Of a DNA stretch of 64,000 nt, positions 10,881-23,469 are shown one piece after another. The notes under the pieces were generated by a model. It ran no database searches. It was not told the origin of the DNA and saw only the letters and a program-made list of their open reading frames with translations. Numbering within the stretch: the stretch's first letter is position 1; each line of letters opens with the position of its first letter. Location: NCBI RefSeq assembly GCF_031143425.1, contig NC_090438.1:776313138-776377137 (forward strand). Direction: 5' to 3'. Position numbers and translations under genes: made by a program. The stretch comes from Pleurodeles waltl. Lineage: Eukaryota > Chordata > Amphibia > Caudata > Salamandridae.

Positions 10881-11960
10881 GATACCCGTGCAATACCATC
10901 CCCGGTGGTGGGCTGCGAACCAAGAGGTCCTGCAGGACCGAACGGCCAAAATAGCCGTCCCTTCGGACCTGATTGTCCAGGCAGTAGTGTTTGGTAAAAG
11001 TGTGCAGCGATGCCCACGTCGCTGCCTGGCAGATGTCCAGGACTGGAACACCCCGAGCTAGTGCTATGGTAGCAGCAGTAGCTCTGGTGGAGGGAGCGCG
11101 GAAACCTTCGGGAGGTTGCTTTTTAGCCAGAGCGTAGCACGTTTTGATGCATAGGAGTACCCATCGTGAAATGGTCCTCTTCTGCACCGCCTTCCCCTTC
11201 TTTGCACCCACATATCCCACAAAGAGTTGATCATCCATCCGGAAGTCTCTGGTACGATCAAGATAGAACGCCAATGCTCCTTCTGGGTCCAGACGGTGGA
11301 GTCTCTCCTCTTCATGAGAGGGATGTGGGGGTGCATAAAAGGTAGGCAAGGTGATAGACTGTCCGACATGGAAGGGTGTCACTACTTTAGGTAGAAAATA
11401 AGCCCTCATTTGGAATACCACTTTGTCAGGATGTATGGCCAGGAAAGGTGGCTTAGATGACAGAGCCTGGAGCTCACTTACTGTGCGGGCAGGAGTAATG
11501 GCAACTAAAAAGACAGTCTTGATAGTTAAGAGCTGTAAAGGGCAGTTGTGAAGCGGCTCAAACGGGGTACACATAAGGTATGTCAATACCGGGTTGAGAT
11601 CCCATAGGGGCATGATGAAAGGGATAGGAGGAAAAAGATGTGTGAAGCCTTTAAGAAACCTGCCAACTATAGGTGATTTAAATAAGGAAGGCTGATCTGG
11701 TCATCTCAAGAAAGTAGAGATAGCTAACGGATATACCCTAAGAGTGCCCAAGGTGGAACCCTGCTGGCAAGAGACAGAATAAAGAGAAGGATTTGAGAAA
11801 GAAGAGCAAATAGAGGATCGACAGATTTGTCGACGCACCATGCCACAAATTTCTTCCAACGACAAGCGTATACAGTTTTGGTTGAGGGACGGCTGGCTGC
11901 CAAGGTAACGTCACAGACTTCGGGTGGCAGGTCAAAAGACGCCAACTGTTGCTGCTCAAT
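10843..11960 (-). pseudogene. DIRS tyrosine recombinase, copy B1
   Basis: The C-terminal catalytic half is open on the minus strand at 10843-11613. It has LVAITPARTVSELQAL (first catalytic Arg region, changed from the ARRVSEL of the intact copy), RAPSTRATAATIALARGVP (the His of H-x-x-R replaced by Pro, giving P-S-T-R) and TKHYCLDNQV (Tyr nucleophile). The N-terminal SAM-like part (STKTVYACRWKKFVAWC) lies upstream in another frame, fused to the RNase H frame at 11724-12608. The loss of the catalytic His and the frameshift make the enzyme non-functional. Its normal role is integrating the DIRS circle. Confidence 0.85.
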
Positions 11961-13580
11961 CTCCACACATGAAGCCATAGAGTTGATAGGTTTGGATGGA
12001 GGACCCTCCCCTGCTGCTGCAATAGAAGATCCTCCTGAACGGGCAGTCTGATCGGAGGAACTATGGCCATGATCAACAGCTCCGGATACCAGACTCTTCG
12101 TGCCCAGTCCGGAGCCACCAGTATTTACTCGGGCCAGGTCTCGTCTGATCTTCTTTAGAACTCTGGGCAGAAGTGATACAGGTGGAAAGGCGTGCAGGAG
12201 GCCGGAATTCCACTCGCAACGCAAAGCGTCACAGAGCGAGTGCCGCCTTGGTAACTCCAATGTGCAAAACAGCTGACATTGCGCGTTCTCTACGGAGGCA
12301 AACAAGTCTAACCAAGGTTCTCCCCACGGCAGGAAAAGACCATGCACCACCTCCAGATAGAGACGCCATTCGTGATTGACCACGCATCGTTGGCTGAGTT
12401 TGTCTGCTCTGGCATTGAAGGAACCTGCCAGGTGTTGAACCACCAGGGAAATGCCCTGATGTTCCAGCCAAGTCCCAAGATGAAGAGCCTCTTGACAAAG
12501 GGTCCACGACCCCACTCCGCCTTGTTTGTTGCAATACCACATGGTGGTGGTGTTGTCTGTGAACACCTGCACTGCATTCCCCTTGAGAGAATGAAGGAAT
12601 GCTTTCAATTCTAGTCGAATCGCTTGGAGCTCCAGATGATTGATATGGAGCCTGATTTCCGCTGGAGATCAGAGGTCTCTGACTCCGCCTCTCTCATGTG
12701 GCCGCCCCATCCCAGGAGTGTCGCATCTGTCACGATGTAAGATCTGGTTGGGGAAAAGAGAGGGATCTGCCCTTGACCCAATCCTTATTCGTTAACCATC
12801 ACTGCAGGTCTCTCCCAGTTCCTTCCGAGATCTGGACCTTGTCGGAGAGATTTCCCTGATGCTGCGCCCACTGGAACTTTAGGTCCCACTGCAGAGCCTG
12901 CATATGCCATGTGGCATTTTTAACCAGCAGGATGCAGGAGGCCATGAGGCCCATCAGCCTTAGAGTCATTCTTACCAAAATCCAGGACAGAGGCTGAAAC
13001 ATCGGTATCATAGCCTGAATATCCTGGATTCGCTTTTCGGGAGGATATGCCTGAAACTGCACTGTATGCAGAACAGCTATGATGAAAGGGAGCGTCTGAG
13101 AAGGAGTCAGGTGTGACTTCTGCAAGTTGATAGTGAACCCCAGCGAATGCAAAAAGTTTGCCGTAGTCTGGAGGTGGGAGACGACTGTATGGGGCGAGTT
13201 TGCCTTCAACGGCCAATCGTCTAGGTAGGGGAAGACTGGGCACCCTAACCTACACAGATGAGTTACCACCACTACTATCACTTTCGCTAACACCTGAGGT
13301 GCACTGGTAATGCCAAAGGGGAGCATGGTAAACTGAAGATCTAATATAGGACGAAGACCTTTGTCCTTTTTCGGCACCAGAAAGTAGCGGGAATAGCAAC
13401 CACGACCTACTTCTGGCAATGGAACCCTCTATATAGCTTCTTTGGCCAAAAGTGCTTGGACTTCCTTGCGGAGAAGCACCATATGATCCTCCGATATTCG
13501 ATTGTATGAAGGTGGCATGGCTGGAGAAGGTGTCTCGAAGGGGAGGGAGTAGCCCCTTCAGACAATTTGGAGGACCCACC
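11960..13580 (-). pseudogene. DIRS RT-RNase H, copy B1 (frameshifted)
   Basis: RT motifs on the minus strand include GCYSRYFLVPKKDKGLRPILDLQ (13380-13310), LPFGITSAPQV, and FPYLDDWPLK with the catalytic YLDD (about 13220). RNase H is seen as VQVFTDNTTTMWYCNKQGG (12560), FNARADKLSQR, and the downstream DIRS-specific segment VNHEWRLYLEV to LLPRVLKKIRRD. The frame breaks around 13250, 12799 and 12610, and again at about 12110. There an indel moves the RNase H frame into the recombinase frame, giving one 294-codon fused reading frame. The N-terminal RT end is cut by the T1 insertion at 13581. Confidence 0.85.
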
Positions 13581-16245
13581 TGTAAGCAAATGCCTCCTTG
13601 GCATGGTTACCCTCTAACATTTTGCCTTTGCTGATGCTAAGTTATGATTTGAAAGTGTGGTGCTAACCAGGCCCCAGCACCAGTGTTTCCCTAAACTGTA
13701 CCTTTGTCTCCACAGTTGGCACAACCCTGGCACTCAGGTAAGTCCCTTGTAACTGGTACCCCTGGTACCAAGGGCCCTGATGCCAGGGAAGGTCTCTAAG
13801 GGCTGCAGCATGTCTTATGCCACCCTGGGGACCCCTCACTCAGCACATGCACACTGCCTCACAGCTTGTGTGTGCTGGTTGGGAGAAAATGACTAAGTCA
13901 ACATGGCACTCCCCTCAGAGTGCCCTTCCAACCTCACACTGCCTGTGGCATAGATAAGTCACCACACTAGCAGGCCTTACAGCCCTAAGGCAGGGTGCAC
14001 TACATCACAGGTGAGGGCATATGTGCATGAGAACTATGCCCTTACAGTGTCTAAGCAAAACCTTAGACATTGTAAGTGCAGGGTAGCCATAAGAGTATAT
14101 GGTCTGGGAATTTGTCAAACACGAACTCCACAGTTCCATAATGGCTACACTGAAAACTGGGAAGTTTGGTATTAAACTTCTCAGTACAATAAATGCACAC
14201 TGATGGCAGTGTGCAATTTATTGTAACATACACCCAGAGGGCATCTTTGAGATGCTCCCTGAATACCTACCCGACTTCTAGTGTAGGCTGACCAGCTCCT
14301 GCCAGCCTGCCACACACCAGACATGTTGCTGGCCACATGGGGAGAGTGCCTTTGTCACTCTGTGGTCAGGAACAAAGCCTGAACTGGGTGGAGGTGCTTC
14401 TCACCAACCCCTGCAGGAACTGTAACACCTGGCGCTGAGCCTCAAAGGCTAACCCCTTTTGTTACAGCGCCCCAGGGCATCCAAGCTAGTGGAGATGCCC
14501 GTCCCTCCGGCTACTGCCCCCACTTTTGGCGGCAAGGCTGGAGGAGATAATGAGAAAAACAAGGAGGAGTCACTCACCAGTCAGGACAGCCCCTAAGGTG
14601 TCCTGAGCTGAGGTGACCCCTGCCTTCAGACATCCTCCATCTTGAGTTTGGAGGATTCCCCCAATAGTATTAGAGATGTGCCCCCTCCCCACAGGGAGGA
14701 GGCACAAAGAGGGTGTAGCCACCCTCAAGGACAGTAGCCATTGGCTACTGCCCTCCCAGACCTAAACACACCCCGTAAATTAAGTATTTAGGGGCTCCCC
14801 AGATCCCAGGAAATCAGATTCCTGCGCCCTGAAGAAAGAAGGACTGCTGACCTACAAGCCTGCAGAGAAGGAGGAAGACGACAACTGATTTGGCCCCAGT
14901 CCTACCGGCCTGTCTCCAACTTCGAAAACCTGCTCCAGCGACACATCCGACAGGGACAAGCGACCTCTGAAGCCTCAGAGGACTGCCCTGGACTACAGGA
15001 CCAAGAAACACTCGTGAACAGCATCCCTGTTCAATACCAGCTACTTCCTTGCAACAAAGAAGCAACTTTCAAAGACTGCACGTTTCCCGCTGGAAGCGTG
15101 AGACTCTACACTCTTCACCCGACGCCCCCGGCTCGCCTTGCAGAAAACCAACACCTCAGGGAGGACTCCCCAGCGACTGCGAGCCAGTGAGTAACCAGAG
15201 ACGACCCCCCTGGGCTCCCACAGCGACGCCTGCAGAGAGAATCCAGAGGCTCCCCCTGACCGCGACTGCCTGTAACAAGGGACCTGACGCCTAGAACCAA
15301 CACTGCACACGCAGCCCCCAGGACCTGAAGGAACCGAACTTCGATGCAGGAGTGACCCCCAGGCGACCCTCTGCCTAGCCCAGGTGGTGGCTGTCCCGAG
15401 AAGCCCCCCGTGCCTGCCTGCACCGCTAGAGTGACCTCCGGGTCCCTCCATTGAAACCTATACAAAACCCAACGCCTGCTTTGCACACTGCACCCGGCCG
15501 CCCCTGTGCCGCTGAGGGTGCATTTTGTGTGCCTACTTGTGTCCCCCCCCAGTGGTCTACAAAGCCCCCACCCTGTTCTTCCCCCCGAGGACGCAGGTAC
15601 TTACCTGCTGGCAGACTGGAACCGGAGCACCCCTGTTCTCCATAGGCACCTATGTGTTTTGGGCATCTCTTTGACCTCTGCACCTGACCGGCCCTGAGCT
15701 GCTGGTGTGGTAACTTTGGGGTTGCCTTGAACCCCCAACGGTGGGCTGCCTATGCCCCAGAACTGAGACTTGTAAGTGTTTTACTTACCTCCTAATCTAA
15801 CCTTTACTTACCTCCCCCAGGAACTGTTGATTTTTGCAGTGTCCACTTTGAAAATAGCTTATTGCCATACTTACAAAGACTGTACATGATATTGTTTTCA
15901 TTCAACGTTCCTAAAGTATCTAAGTGAATTACCTTACATTTAAAGTATTAGCTGTAAATCTTGAACCTGTGGTTCTTAAAATAAACTAAGAAAATATATT
16001 TTTCAATATAAAACCTATTGGCCTGGGGTAAGTCTTTGAGTGTGTGTTCCTCATTTATTGCCTGTGTGTGTACAACAAATGCTTAACAATACCCTCTGAT
16101 AAGCCTACTGCTCGACCACACTACCATAAAATAGAGCATTAGAATTAACTACTTTTGCCACTATCATACCTCTAAGGGGAGCTCTTGGACACTGTGCACA
16201 CTATTTCTTACTTTAAAATAGTATATACAGAGCCAACTTCCTACA
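13581..16245 (+). mobile_element. TG...CA-bounded element T1 (2.7 kb), solo-LTR-like, in B1
   Basis: The left end is TGTAAGCAAATGCCTCCTTGG (a mutated TGTAGGAAATGCC) and the right end is GAGCCAACTTCCTACA. It is flanked by a perfect 5-bp target duplication, CCACC (13576-13580 and 16246-16250), inside DIRS B1. AATAAA is at 15980-15985, 260 bp before the right end, with an A/T-rich run after it. The body is non-coding with many stops; the longest frames are chance. The same family recurs at 25075, 47178 and 60698 (opposite orientation) and as fragments at 16266 and 56942. Confidence 0.85.
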
Positions 16246-16265
16246 CCACCTGTCCGAGGTAATGG

Positions 16266-17436
16266 AATCTGAGTTCCTGCGTTCAGGGTCGCCCCTAAAT
16301 ACTCAATTGTTAGGTCCCTGTGGGGAGGGGGCACATCCCTAATCCTATTGGGGGGAATCCTCCAAAACAAGCTGGAGGATTTTCCAAGGACGGGGTCACT
16401 TCAGCTTTGGTCACCTTAGGGGTGGACCTGGCTGAGGGAGTGACTCCTCCTTGTTTTTCTCACTATCTTCCAGGACTTGCCACCAAAAGTGGGGGCTGTG
16501 TCCGGGAGGCGGGCATCTCCACTAGCTGGAGTGCCTTGGGGCATTGTAACCCGAAGTCTGAGCCTTTGAGGCTCACTGCTAGGTATTACAATTCCTGCAG
16601 GGGGGAGGTGTGAAGCACCTCCACCCAGTGCAGGCTTTGTTTCTGGACCCAGAGAGCACAAAGGCTCTCACCCCAGGGGGTCAGAAACTCGTCTCAGTGG
16701 CAGGCTGGCACAGACCAGTCAGTCCTGCACTTAAGGATTGGATAAAATACAGGGAGCATCTTGCCTCTGTGTGCATTTTTTAATAAATCCAGCACTGGCA
16801 TCAGTGTGGGTTTATTATTCTGAGAAGTTTTATACCAAACTTCCCAGCATTCAGTGTAGCCATTACGGAGCTGTGGAGTTCGTTTTTGACAAAACGCCCA
16901 GACCATATACTTAATATGGCCACACTGTACTTACAATGTCTAAGAATAGACATAGACACTGTGGGGGCATATTGCTCATGCAGCTATGCCCTCACCTGTG
17001 GTGTAGTGCACCCGGCCTTAGGGCTTTAAGGCCTGCTAGAGGGGTGACTTACCTATGCCACAGGCAGTATTTTGTGTGCATGGTATCCTGAGGGGGATGC
17101 CATGTAACTTTGCATTTTTCTCCTCACCAACACACACAATCTGCAATGACAGTGTTTATGTGTTAGGTGAGGGGTCCCTTAAGGTGGCATAACATGCTGC
17201 AGCCCGTAGGGACCTTCCCTGGTTACAGGGCCCTTGGTACCACTGGTACCTTTCACAAGGCAATAATCTGTGTGCCAGGGGTGTGCCAATTGTGGAAACA
17301 ATGGTACATTTTTAGTGAAAGAACACTGGTGCTGGGTCCTGGTTAGAAGAGTCCCAGCACACTTCTTAGTCAAGTCAGCATCAATATCAGGTAAAAAGTG
17401 GGGGGTAACTGCAACAGGGAGCCATTTTCCTACAGA
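16266..17436 (-). mobile_element. Truncated T1 element in B1
   Basis: Only 15 bp of DIRS sequence (16251-16265) separates it from the preceding T1. It matches the second half of T1 copies (compare 26459-27711 and 62076-63300), beginning at an internal point (AATCTGAGTTCCTGCG) and ending GCCATTTTCCTACA. Without it the DIRS frame reads straight from GAGGTAATGG into GATTGCCATTGG. The first half, including its TGTAGG end, is deleted. Confidence 0.75.
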
Positions 17437-19262
17437 TTGCCATTGGGGCAGGTGATGGCGAATCCTGCCGCCAACTGGTTCCTGGTGTACCCGCGGACTA
17501 GGAAGGTTGTGAGGCTGAGGAGGGGGTTGGGGGCAGACTGGGCGACCCAGGGTCCGCCCCGGGTGTGAGGCTAATTGCTGCGATCTAGAAGCTGGCGCGA
17601 GGCCAAGGGACCGGGTCATGGCTCGGGAATCGTTAAAGAGCTCGAGCGCAGAGTCCGCCTCATCTCTGAAGAGATGTGTGCCATCAAAGGGCATGTTCAT
17701 CAAGGATTGCTGGACATCCCCTGAAAAGCCAGATGTTCTTAGCCAGGCGTGGTGTCTCAATGCCACCGTTGATGCAACCGATCTGCCCAGACAGTCGGTC
17801 ATATCCAGTCCACAACGAATCATGAACTTCGCTGCATCACTCCCATCTGTTACGGCTTGGGAAAGGATAGTCCAGGCTTCCTCCTGAACTCTAGGCAGCA
17901 TTTGCGCGACCGTATCCCAGAGAGTATGGGAATAGCAGCCCAAAAGGCATGCAGTGTTCACGGACCGCAGTGCTAGACTGTTGGAAGAAAACTTCTTCCC
18001 CAAATTATCCAGTCTTTTTGATTCCCTATCCGGGGGTGTGGCAGGGAATGCGCCAGATGAAGAAGAAGCCTCTATGACAAGGCTCTCAGGCCTGGGGTGT
18101 GGGGGAGCCCTGGTGCTGGGTCTGGACCAAGTACCTAAAAAGACGTCTGTCACTGCCTCATTAAAGGGAAGAAGGGGCTCGGAAGAGGAAGACCCGGCTG
18201 AAGCAGATTGGTTAGGATATTAGGTCTAACCTCCACAGAAGGTAGCCTGAGGTCCAGGACCTCAGCCACCCTTTCTCACCACAATGGAATTAGAGGCACC
18301 CTCCTCCATAGCCACAGTAAGAGAAGAGAGCATACCAGTGTCAGGGGAGGTGTCTAGACCACTGACATCATCCAAATCCTGTACCCAGTCCATTTGGGGG
18401 TCAAGCTGGTATTCTAAAGGGTCCAGCATCCCCTCCATACTCTCCCCGTATCCATACCCACAAGAACAAGGGTCTGGATCAACCCTGGGCCCAGGAGAGC
18501 CCACAGAGAACGGAATCAGCATAGAGCGACGTTGTTCCGGATTGTCGGGTGTGAGGATGGGATCAACGTCGATTTTAGGCCGAACCGACAACGGGAGTGT
18601 CAACGTCTGGCCAGGGAAGGTCGCAGTGGCATGACCGGCTTCGGGACGGATCAGCGATTGGATCCGGAGGGACCCTCTGGAGCCATGGCCGAAGCCGACG
18701 ACTTCGAACCCGAGAGGGCCCTCACCGACTCACCTGTGCCCGAGGGTGCCGAAGGTGGGTCATCTTCCCAAAAAGGAGGCACATTGCCTCATAAAATTCC
18801 TTAAGCTGGGCAGTGGTGGCTCAGGCTCCCGGGAAGTCAGGGAAGCACAGAACCTACCCGGATGAAGGCTCTGATGACGGAGGCCTAGAGCGTCAACACT
18901 CTTCCCGCGCCGCATCGTTCAAGCGACGGGGTGAAGTCAAAAACACTTGTTCTTCTTCAACGACTTCTTTTTGTGACCAGAATGTCCAGATGACTTTGAG
19001 GACGAAGAGTGGTGGTGACTCCACGCCCCGTCTTGAGACCTTCCTCTCAAACAAGACAATGAGCGCTGCGGAGTAGAGTGTCGGGCCGCCATGAGCTTCA
19101 GGGACCCTCCCTCAAAGCTTTCGGGTTCATGGCCCGACACTCAGAGTACGACTTCAGGTCGTGATCGCACTCCAGGCACCTAAGACACATGAGGTGCGGG
19201 TCAATCACAGACATAGTTCGGTGACAGGAGTCGCAGGACTTGAATCCGATCTGGCGGGACAT
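17437..19262 (-). pseudogene. DIRS gag, copy B1 (frameshifted)
   Basis: The start codon at 19262 is placed by the zinc-binding head M-S-R-Q-I-G-F-K-S-C-D-S-C, then H, C-L-R-C, and C further on, as in the intact copy A1. The basic/Ser-rich part (19140-18937), the middle region (18603-18262; VSGLDTSPDTGML) and the C-terminal core (18153-17450; RHHAWLRTSGFSGDVQQSLM, PFDGTHLFRDEADSALE) follow in different frames. Gag presumably packages element RNA, with the Cys/His head binding zinc or nucleic acid. The frames are broken, so no full product. Confidence 0.8.
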
Positions 19263-19345
19263 CCCTCAATACATCCACAAACCCATCAAAAAACTTAGAC
19301 AAAAGTGTCGATGTAGTCAAAAAATGACTGAGGTAGCTCTCTCCG

Positions 19346-19529
19346 GGGTGGCGCCTATATACAACCACAACGTCATCACGGCGAAAACAGCGCCAACGAC
19401 CACCGCAGAGTCGACAGACGCCACCTGACGGCGCGCAGAGGTACTGCTCGAAGAAAAATCTCTGGATCCAGTTTGACACCTGGGGAAATTCAGAGGTGAG
19501 GAATCTGCAACTAGAAGTCTCTATCAGAT
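19346..19529. repeat. B1 right inverted terminal repeat
   Basis: Inverted counterpart of about 10448-10615: CTATATAC / GTATATAG, then a GC-rich core, then GAGGAATCTGCAACTAGAAG, ending CTCTATCAGAT at 19529. Divergence between the two ends is visible, so this is older than copy A1. Confidence 0.85.
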
Positions 19530-20586
19530 TAAGGGCCATATAAACTGAAGAAACTGCAGCAAGTGTAGGAGATTCAGGGGGTCACTCTTTGTGATTCTTG
19601 CAAAGTTCAAAAACTATTCCACTCCCACCCCAAAACATCCAGCTTCTTTGAATGTCAGGAATATGCCCCTTTTGCACAAGTTTCTCATTAGGCACCCTCC
19701 CCTTCCGTACATGCAGTCACACTCACGTCATGACCTCTTCCATATACTGGACTTTGTCATTTACATGAGGCTGGAGGAAATTACCCAATGGACCCAAGAG
19801 CACCCTGATCAAGTCAAAGGTCCTGGTACTAAAAATGTGAATAAAGCCTCATATCATCTACCTTCTTCGTTGTCCCAAATGTTGTGTACGACTTTGGCTT
19901 GTCCTCTTTTAGCTTTTGTGACACCATGAATGGGAAACAAGATGGCCTTGTGAGCCCCATCAGTACTAAACAAGGTACCAATTCCAATTAAACCTGCTTC
20001 CACTTACATCTCTTTCATACCTCTCCATGGAACAAAATAAGCTTGATTCAATAGGCATGGGCCAGTCACAACCAATCTGCATACAATTAATTCACTTCAC
20101 TGTAGCTGATTCCTCGAGTGGAAACTCCTGCTATAATTACAAAGCTGCAACTCTCTTCCCAAATTAAAGAGGATGCAACCCGTAACAATGAAGAACAGCT
20201 ATGAAATAACTCAAAGGTGTATAATAGGGAAAAGAGGCAGGGATGTAAATGGATTCAGAAAAAGATGGAAAAGTGTTGTACAGATAGCTACCAAAACAGA
20301 AAATCGTGGGGGGTAGAAAAAGAGTTGTAGGGGAATGGAGTAATGTTTATACAGTACACTCTGTTAAGAGGAAGGAGAGGGGAAAAAGTTGAAAATCAGG
20401 ACAATGCAGGGTTGTAAAGAAGGTGGTTTCAAGGGATCCAAACTCCCCGAACTTCTGACATGATATTAAAATAAAATAATTAAAAAGAAGGAGCAGCAGC
20501 AAATAAAATAAAAATAAGATGATGAAATATTAGAGAAAGAGAAGGTTGAGATGGAAGAGATAAATTGACACAAGGATAGGCAAGGT
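19530..20586. other. No recognised feature
   Basis: Spacer between DIRS copies B1 and B2. There are purine-rich and A-rich tracts (about 20465-20560) and no coherent frame or repeat end. Likely host intron. Confidence 0.4.
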
Positions 20587-21069
20587 GAACAAGTTACTTA
20601 CTTTCGATAACGCATTATCTGGTAGAGACTCTATCTGGCTGCAGATTCCTTACTGTAGAATTTCCTGGCGTCAGCTTGGAATCCAGAACTTTTGCTGAGC
20701 AATACCCTTGCACGCGCCATCAGGTGGCATAGTTCGGATCCGCGTGGCGTCACCGGCATTATTGGAGCCGTCTGTGACGTCCTGGACGCCTATAAAGGCA
20801 CCACTCAGGCGTGCGTATGTCAGTTCCCAAGAACTGCCAAGACAGAAGCGCAGAGCCATGAAAAGAACAGTTTGTCTGTGCAAAAACTAGGGCCCTGAAA
20901 GGGACAATCCCTGAAATTATCAGACATGTTTGCAGAGTGGGGAGGCATGGGTGGGTGTAAGGAAACTGCAGCTAGATAGAGTCTCTACCAGATAATGCAT
21001 TTCCGAAGGTAAGTAACATGTTCATCTGATAGAGACTTCTAGTTGCAGAATCCTTACCATAGAATAGAT

Positions 21070-23460
21070 ACCCAAGCCATAACCTCCTGGCGGTGGGCTG
21101 CGGACAGATCTCCTTACATCAGAAAGTCCTGTAGGACCGAATGGGCAAAGTGTCCGTCTCTAAGGACCTTATTGTCCAGACAGTAATGTCCTGTGAATGT
21201 GTAATGCCCACGCCGCTGCCTGACAGATATCCAGGACTGGAACACCTTGTGCTCACTCAGTGGTAGCCACCTTGCCACTGGTGGAATGAGCTCTCAAGCC
21301 CTCAGGAGGCTGCTTCTTGCCAGTGCATAGTAGATCTTATCGCTACGAAATGGTTCATTTATGCACCTGACCTTTCTTTGCTCCCATGTACCCCACAAAG
21401 AGTTGGTCATCCACCAGGGAACTCTTTTGTGCGGTCAAAGTAGAAAGACAATGCTCTTTTTGTGTCCAGTCGGTGGAGTTGCTCCTCTTCTTTTGAAGGA
21501 TGGGGTGGAACAAAGAAAGTGGGCAGGGTGATGTTCTGACCCAGGTGAAATGGGAGGAAAAGGCACAAGTTCTGAGTACCACCTTGTCCAGAAACATAGT
21601 GAGATACAGTGGCTTAGATGAAAGAGCATGCATCTCACTCACCCTCCTGGCAGATGTTATTGCCAATCTCCAAGCATCAAGGCGTAGAGGTGACAGGTTC
21701 GGGTGGAGTACCTTCCCCTGATGCACTGACATAGGATCTTCCCAAAGTGGCAGCCTGATTGGGGGATCAATGCTCATTTTCAGCAGCTCGGGATACCAGA
21801 GTCTCCGTGCCCAGTCCAGAGCCACCAGGATTACTTGGGCCCAGTCGTTCTTGGTCTTCTTAAGAACTCTGGGCAGAAGTGGTATGGGCGGAAAGGCGTA
21901 CAGGAGGCCTGAACGCCACTCGTGACAAAAAGTGTTGCTGAGTAAGTGCAGTCTTGGAAACTCCAACTCGCAATACTGCTGACATCGTACGATCTCTTTG
22001 GAGGCAAACAGATCTAACAAAGGTGCTCTCCACTGCTGAAATAGTCCTTGTGCCACCCCTGGATGGAGACACCACTTTTGATCCGCTAGGCATCGAGGGC
22101 TGAGTTTGCCTGCGCCTGGCCGTTCAGAGAATCTGCTAAGTGTTGAACCACTAGGGTTATGACTTGCTGTCCCAGCCATGTCCAGAGACCCACGGGCTCT
22201 TGACAAAGAGTCGACAACCCCACACAGTCCTGCTTGTTGCAGTACCACACTGTGGTAGTGTTGTCTGTGAACACCTGCACTACCTGTGCTTTGACAACAG
22301 GAAGAAATGCCTTCAATGCTAGTCGGATCGCCCGGAGGTGCAATAAATTGATCCAGAGTCTGAATTTCGCCAGAAACCAGAGGCCTCTGATCTCCACCTC
22401 TCCCAGATGGCCACCCCATCCCAGAAGTGATGCATCTGTCACTACTGTAAACTCTGGTTGGGGAAGGGAGAGGAGTCTGCCTCTGACCCAATTGCAGTTC
22501 ACTAACCACCACCGTAGATGTTTTGTATTTAGCTCCGAGATCTGAACCATGTTGACTAGATTTCCCTGATGCTGTGCCCACTGGAACTTCAGATACCACT
22601 GCAGAGCCCTTATATGCCATCTGGCATGTTTATTAACAGAATGTAGGAGACCATGAGGCCCAGCAGCCTCAGAGTCTGTCTCACCGAAATCCAGGATAGA
22701 GGCCAAAACATGAGAATCATAACCTGAATATCCCGGACTCGCTGCTCTGGAGGATAGGCCCAAAACTGCACTGTGTCCAGAATGGCTCAGATGAAAGGGA
22801 GAGTCAGATGTACCTTTGGCATCTTTATAGTGAACTCCAGCGAATGCAGGAGGTTCACCGTAGTCTGAAAGTGGGTGACAACAGCCTGGGGCGAAGAAGC
22901 CTTCAACAGTCAGTCGTAAAGGTAGGGGAAGATTGAAACCCCTAACCTGCACAGATGAGCTGAGACCACTGCCATCACTTTGGTGAATACTCAAGGGGTG
23001 CTGGTAAAGCCGAAGGTGACCACAGTAAACTGAAAGTGCTCTGGCCCATCTTGAACAGCAGGTAACGCCTGTGGGCAGGCATGAGGGGGATATGGAAATA
23101 TGCATCTTGCATGTCGACACTACCAACCAGTCTCCTTGGTCTAGGGCAGACAGACCTGTGCCATAGTGAGCATTTTGAATTCCTCCTTTTTGAGGAAGAG
23201 GTTGATGTCCTGCAAATCCAGAATAGGGAAAAGGCCCTTGTTCATTTTGGGTATCAGAAAGTGGCAGGAATAACAACCACTGCCTACTTCTGATTTCGGG
23301 GCCCTTTCTATGGCTCCATTGCCCAGTGGAGCAGTAACCTCCCTGGGGTGTAAAACCAAGTGATCCTCCATCAGCTGTTCTAGTGACTGAGGCACTGGGG
23401 GAGGGAAAGACTGGAAGGGGATGGAAAAGCCCTTCTGTATGATCTGCAAGACCATTTGTC
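21070..23460 (-). pseudogene. DIRS RT-RNase H and recombinase, copy B2 (fused by deletion)
   Basis: RT begins at about 23370 (GSGCYSCHFLIPKMNKG) and changes frame repeatedly. RNase H is seen as VVTDASLLGWGGHLG, LRAIRLALKAFLP and VQVFTDNTTTVWYCNKQ (22440-22230). At 21660 the RT C-terminus, ...LRLDAWRL, runs directly into AITSARRVSEMHAL of the recombinase. The whole N-terminal half of the recombinase, roughly 190 residues in copy A1, is therefore deleted and the two proteins are fused in frame. The C-terminal recombinase segment (DDQLFVGYMGAKKG) ends at 21355, and the region below it is frameshifted. Non-functional for integration. Confidence 0.8.
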
Positions 23461-23469
23461 CGATGTTAT

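Larger units (their letters stand above)
10402..19529 (-). mobile_element. DIRS retrotransposon copy B1 (degraded; carries T1 and a T1 fragment)
   Basis: A complete-ended but inactive DIRS element, coding on the minus strand. From the right: right inverted terminal repeat (19346-19529), gag (start 19262), RT-RNase H, tyrosine recombinase, internal complementary region (10771-10880), left terminal repeat (10402-10620). The left end begins GTATAAGTTACTTACC and the right end finishes CTCTATCAGAT. The terminal repeats pair through the bases around TTCTAGTTGCAGATTCCTCACC. A T1 element (13581-16245) and a truncated T1 (16266-17436) sit between RT and gag. All three genes carry frameshifts. DIRS elements replicate through a circular intermediate and integrate by YR recombination, with no target duplication. 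None is seen here. Confidence 0.9.

Noticed and set aside
13581..17436. Several 60-140-codon frames inside the T1 elements
   Set aside because: They are GC-rich, low-complexity and not shared between T1 copies, so they are not genes.
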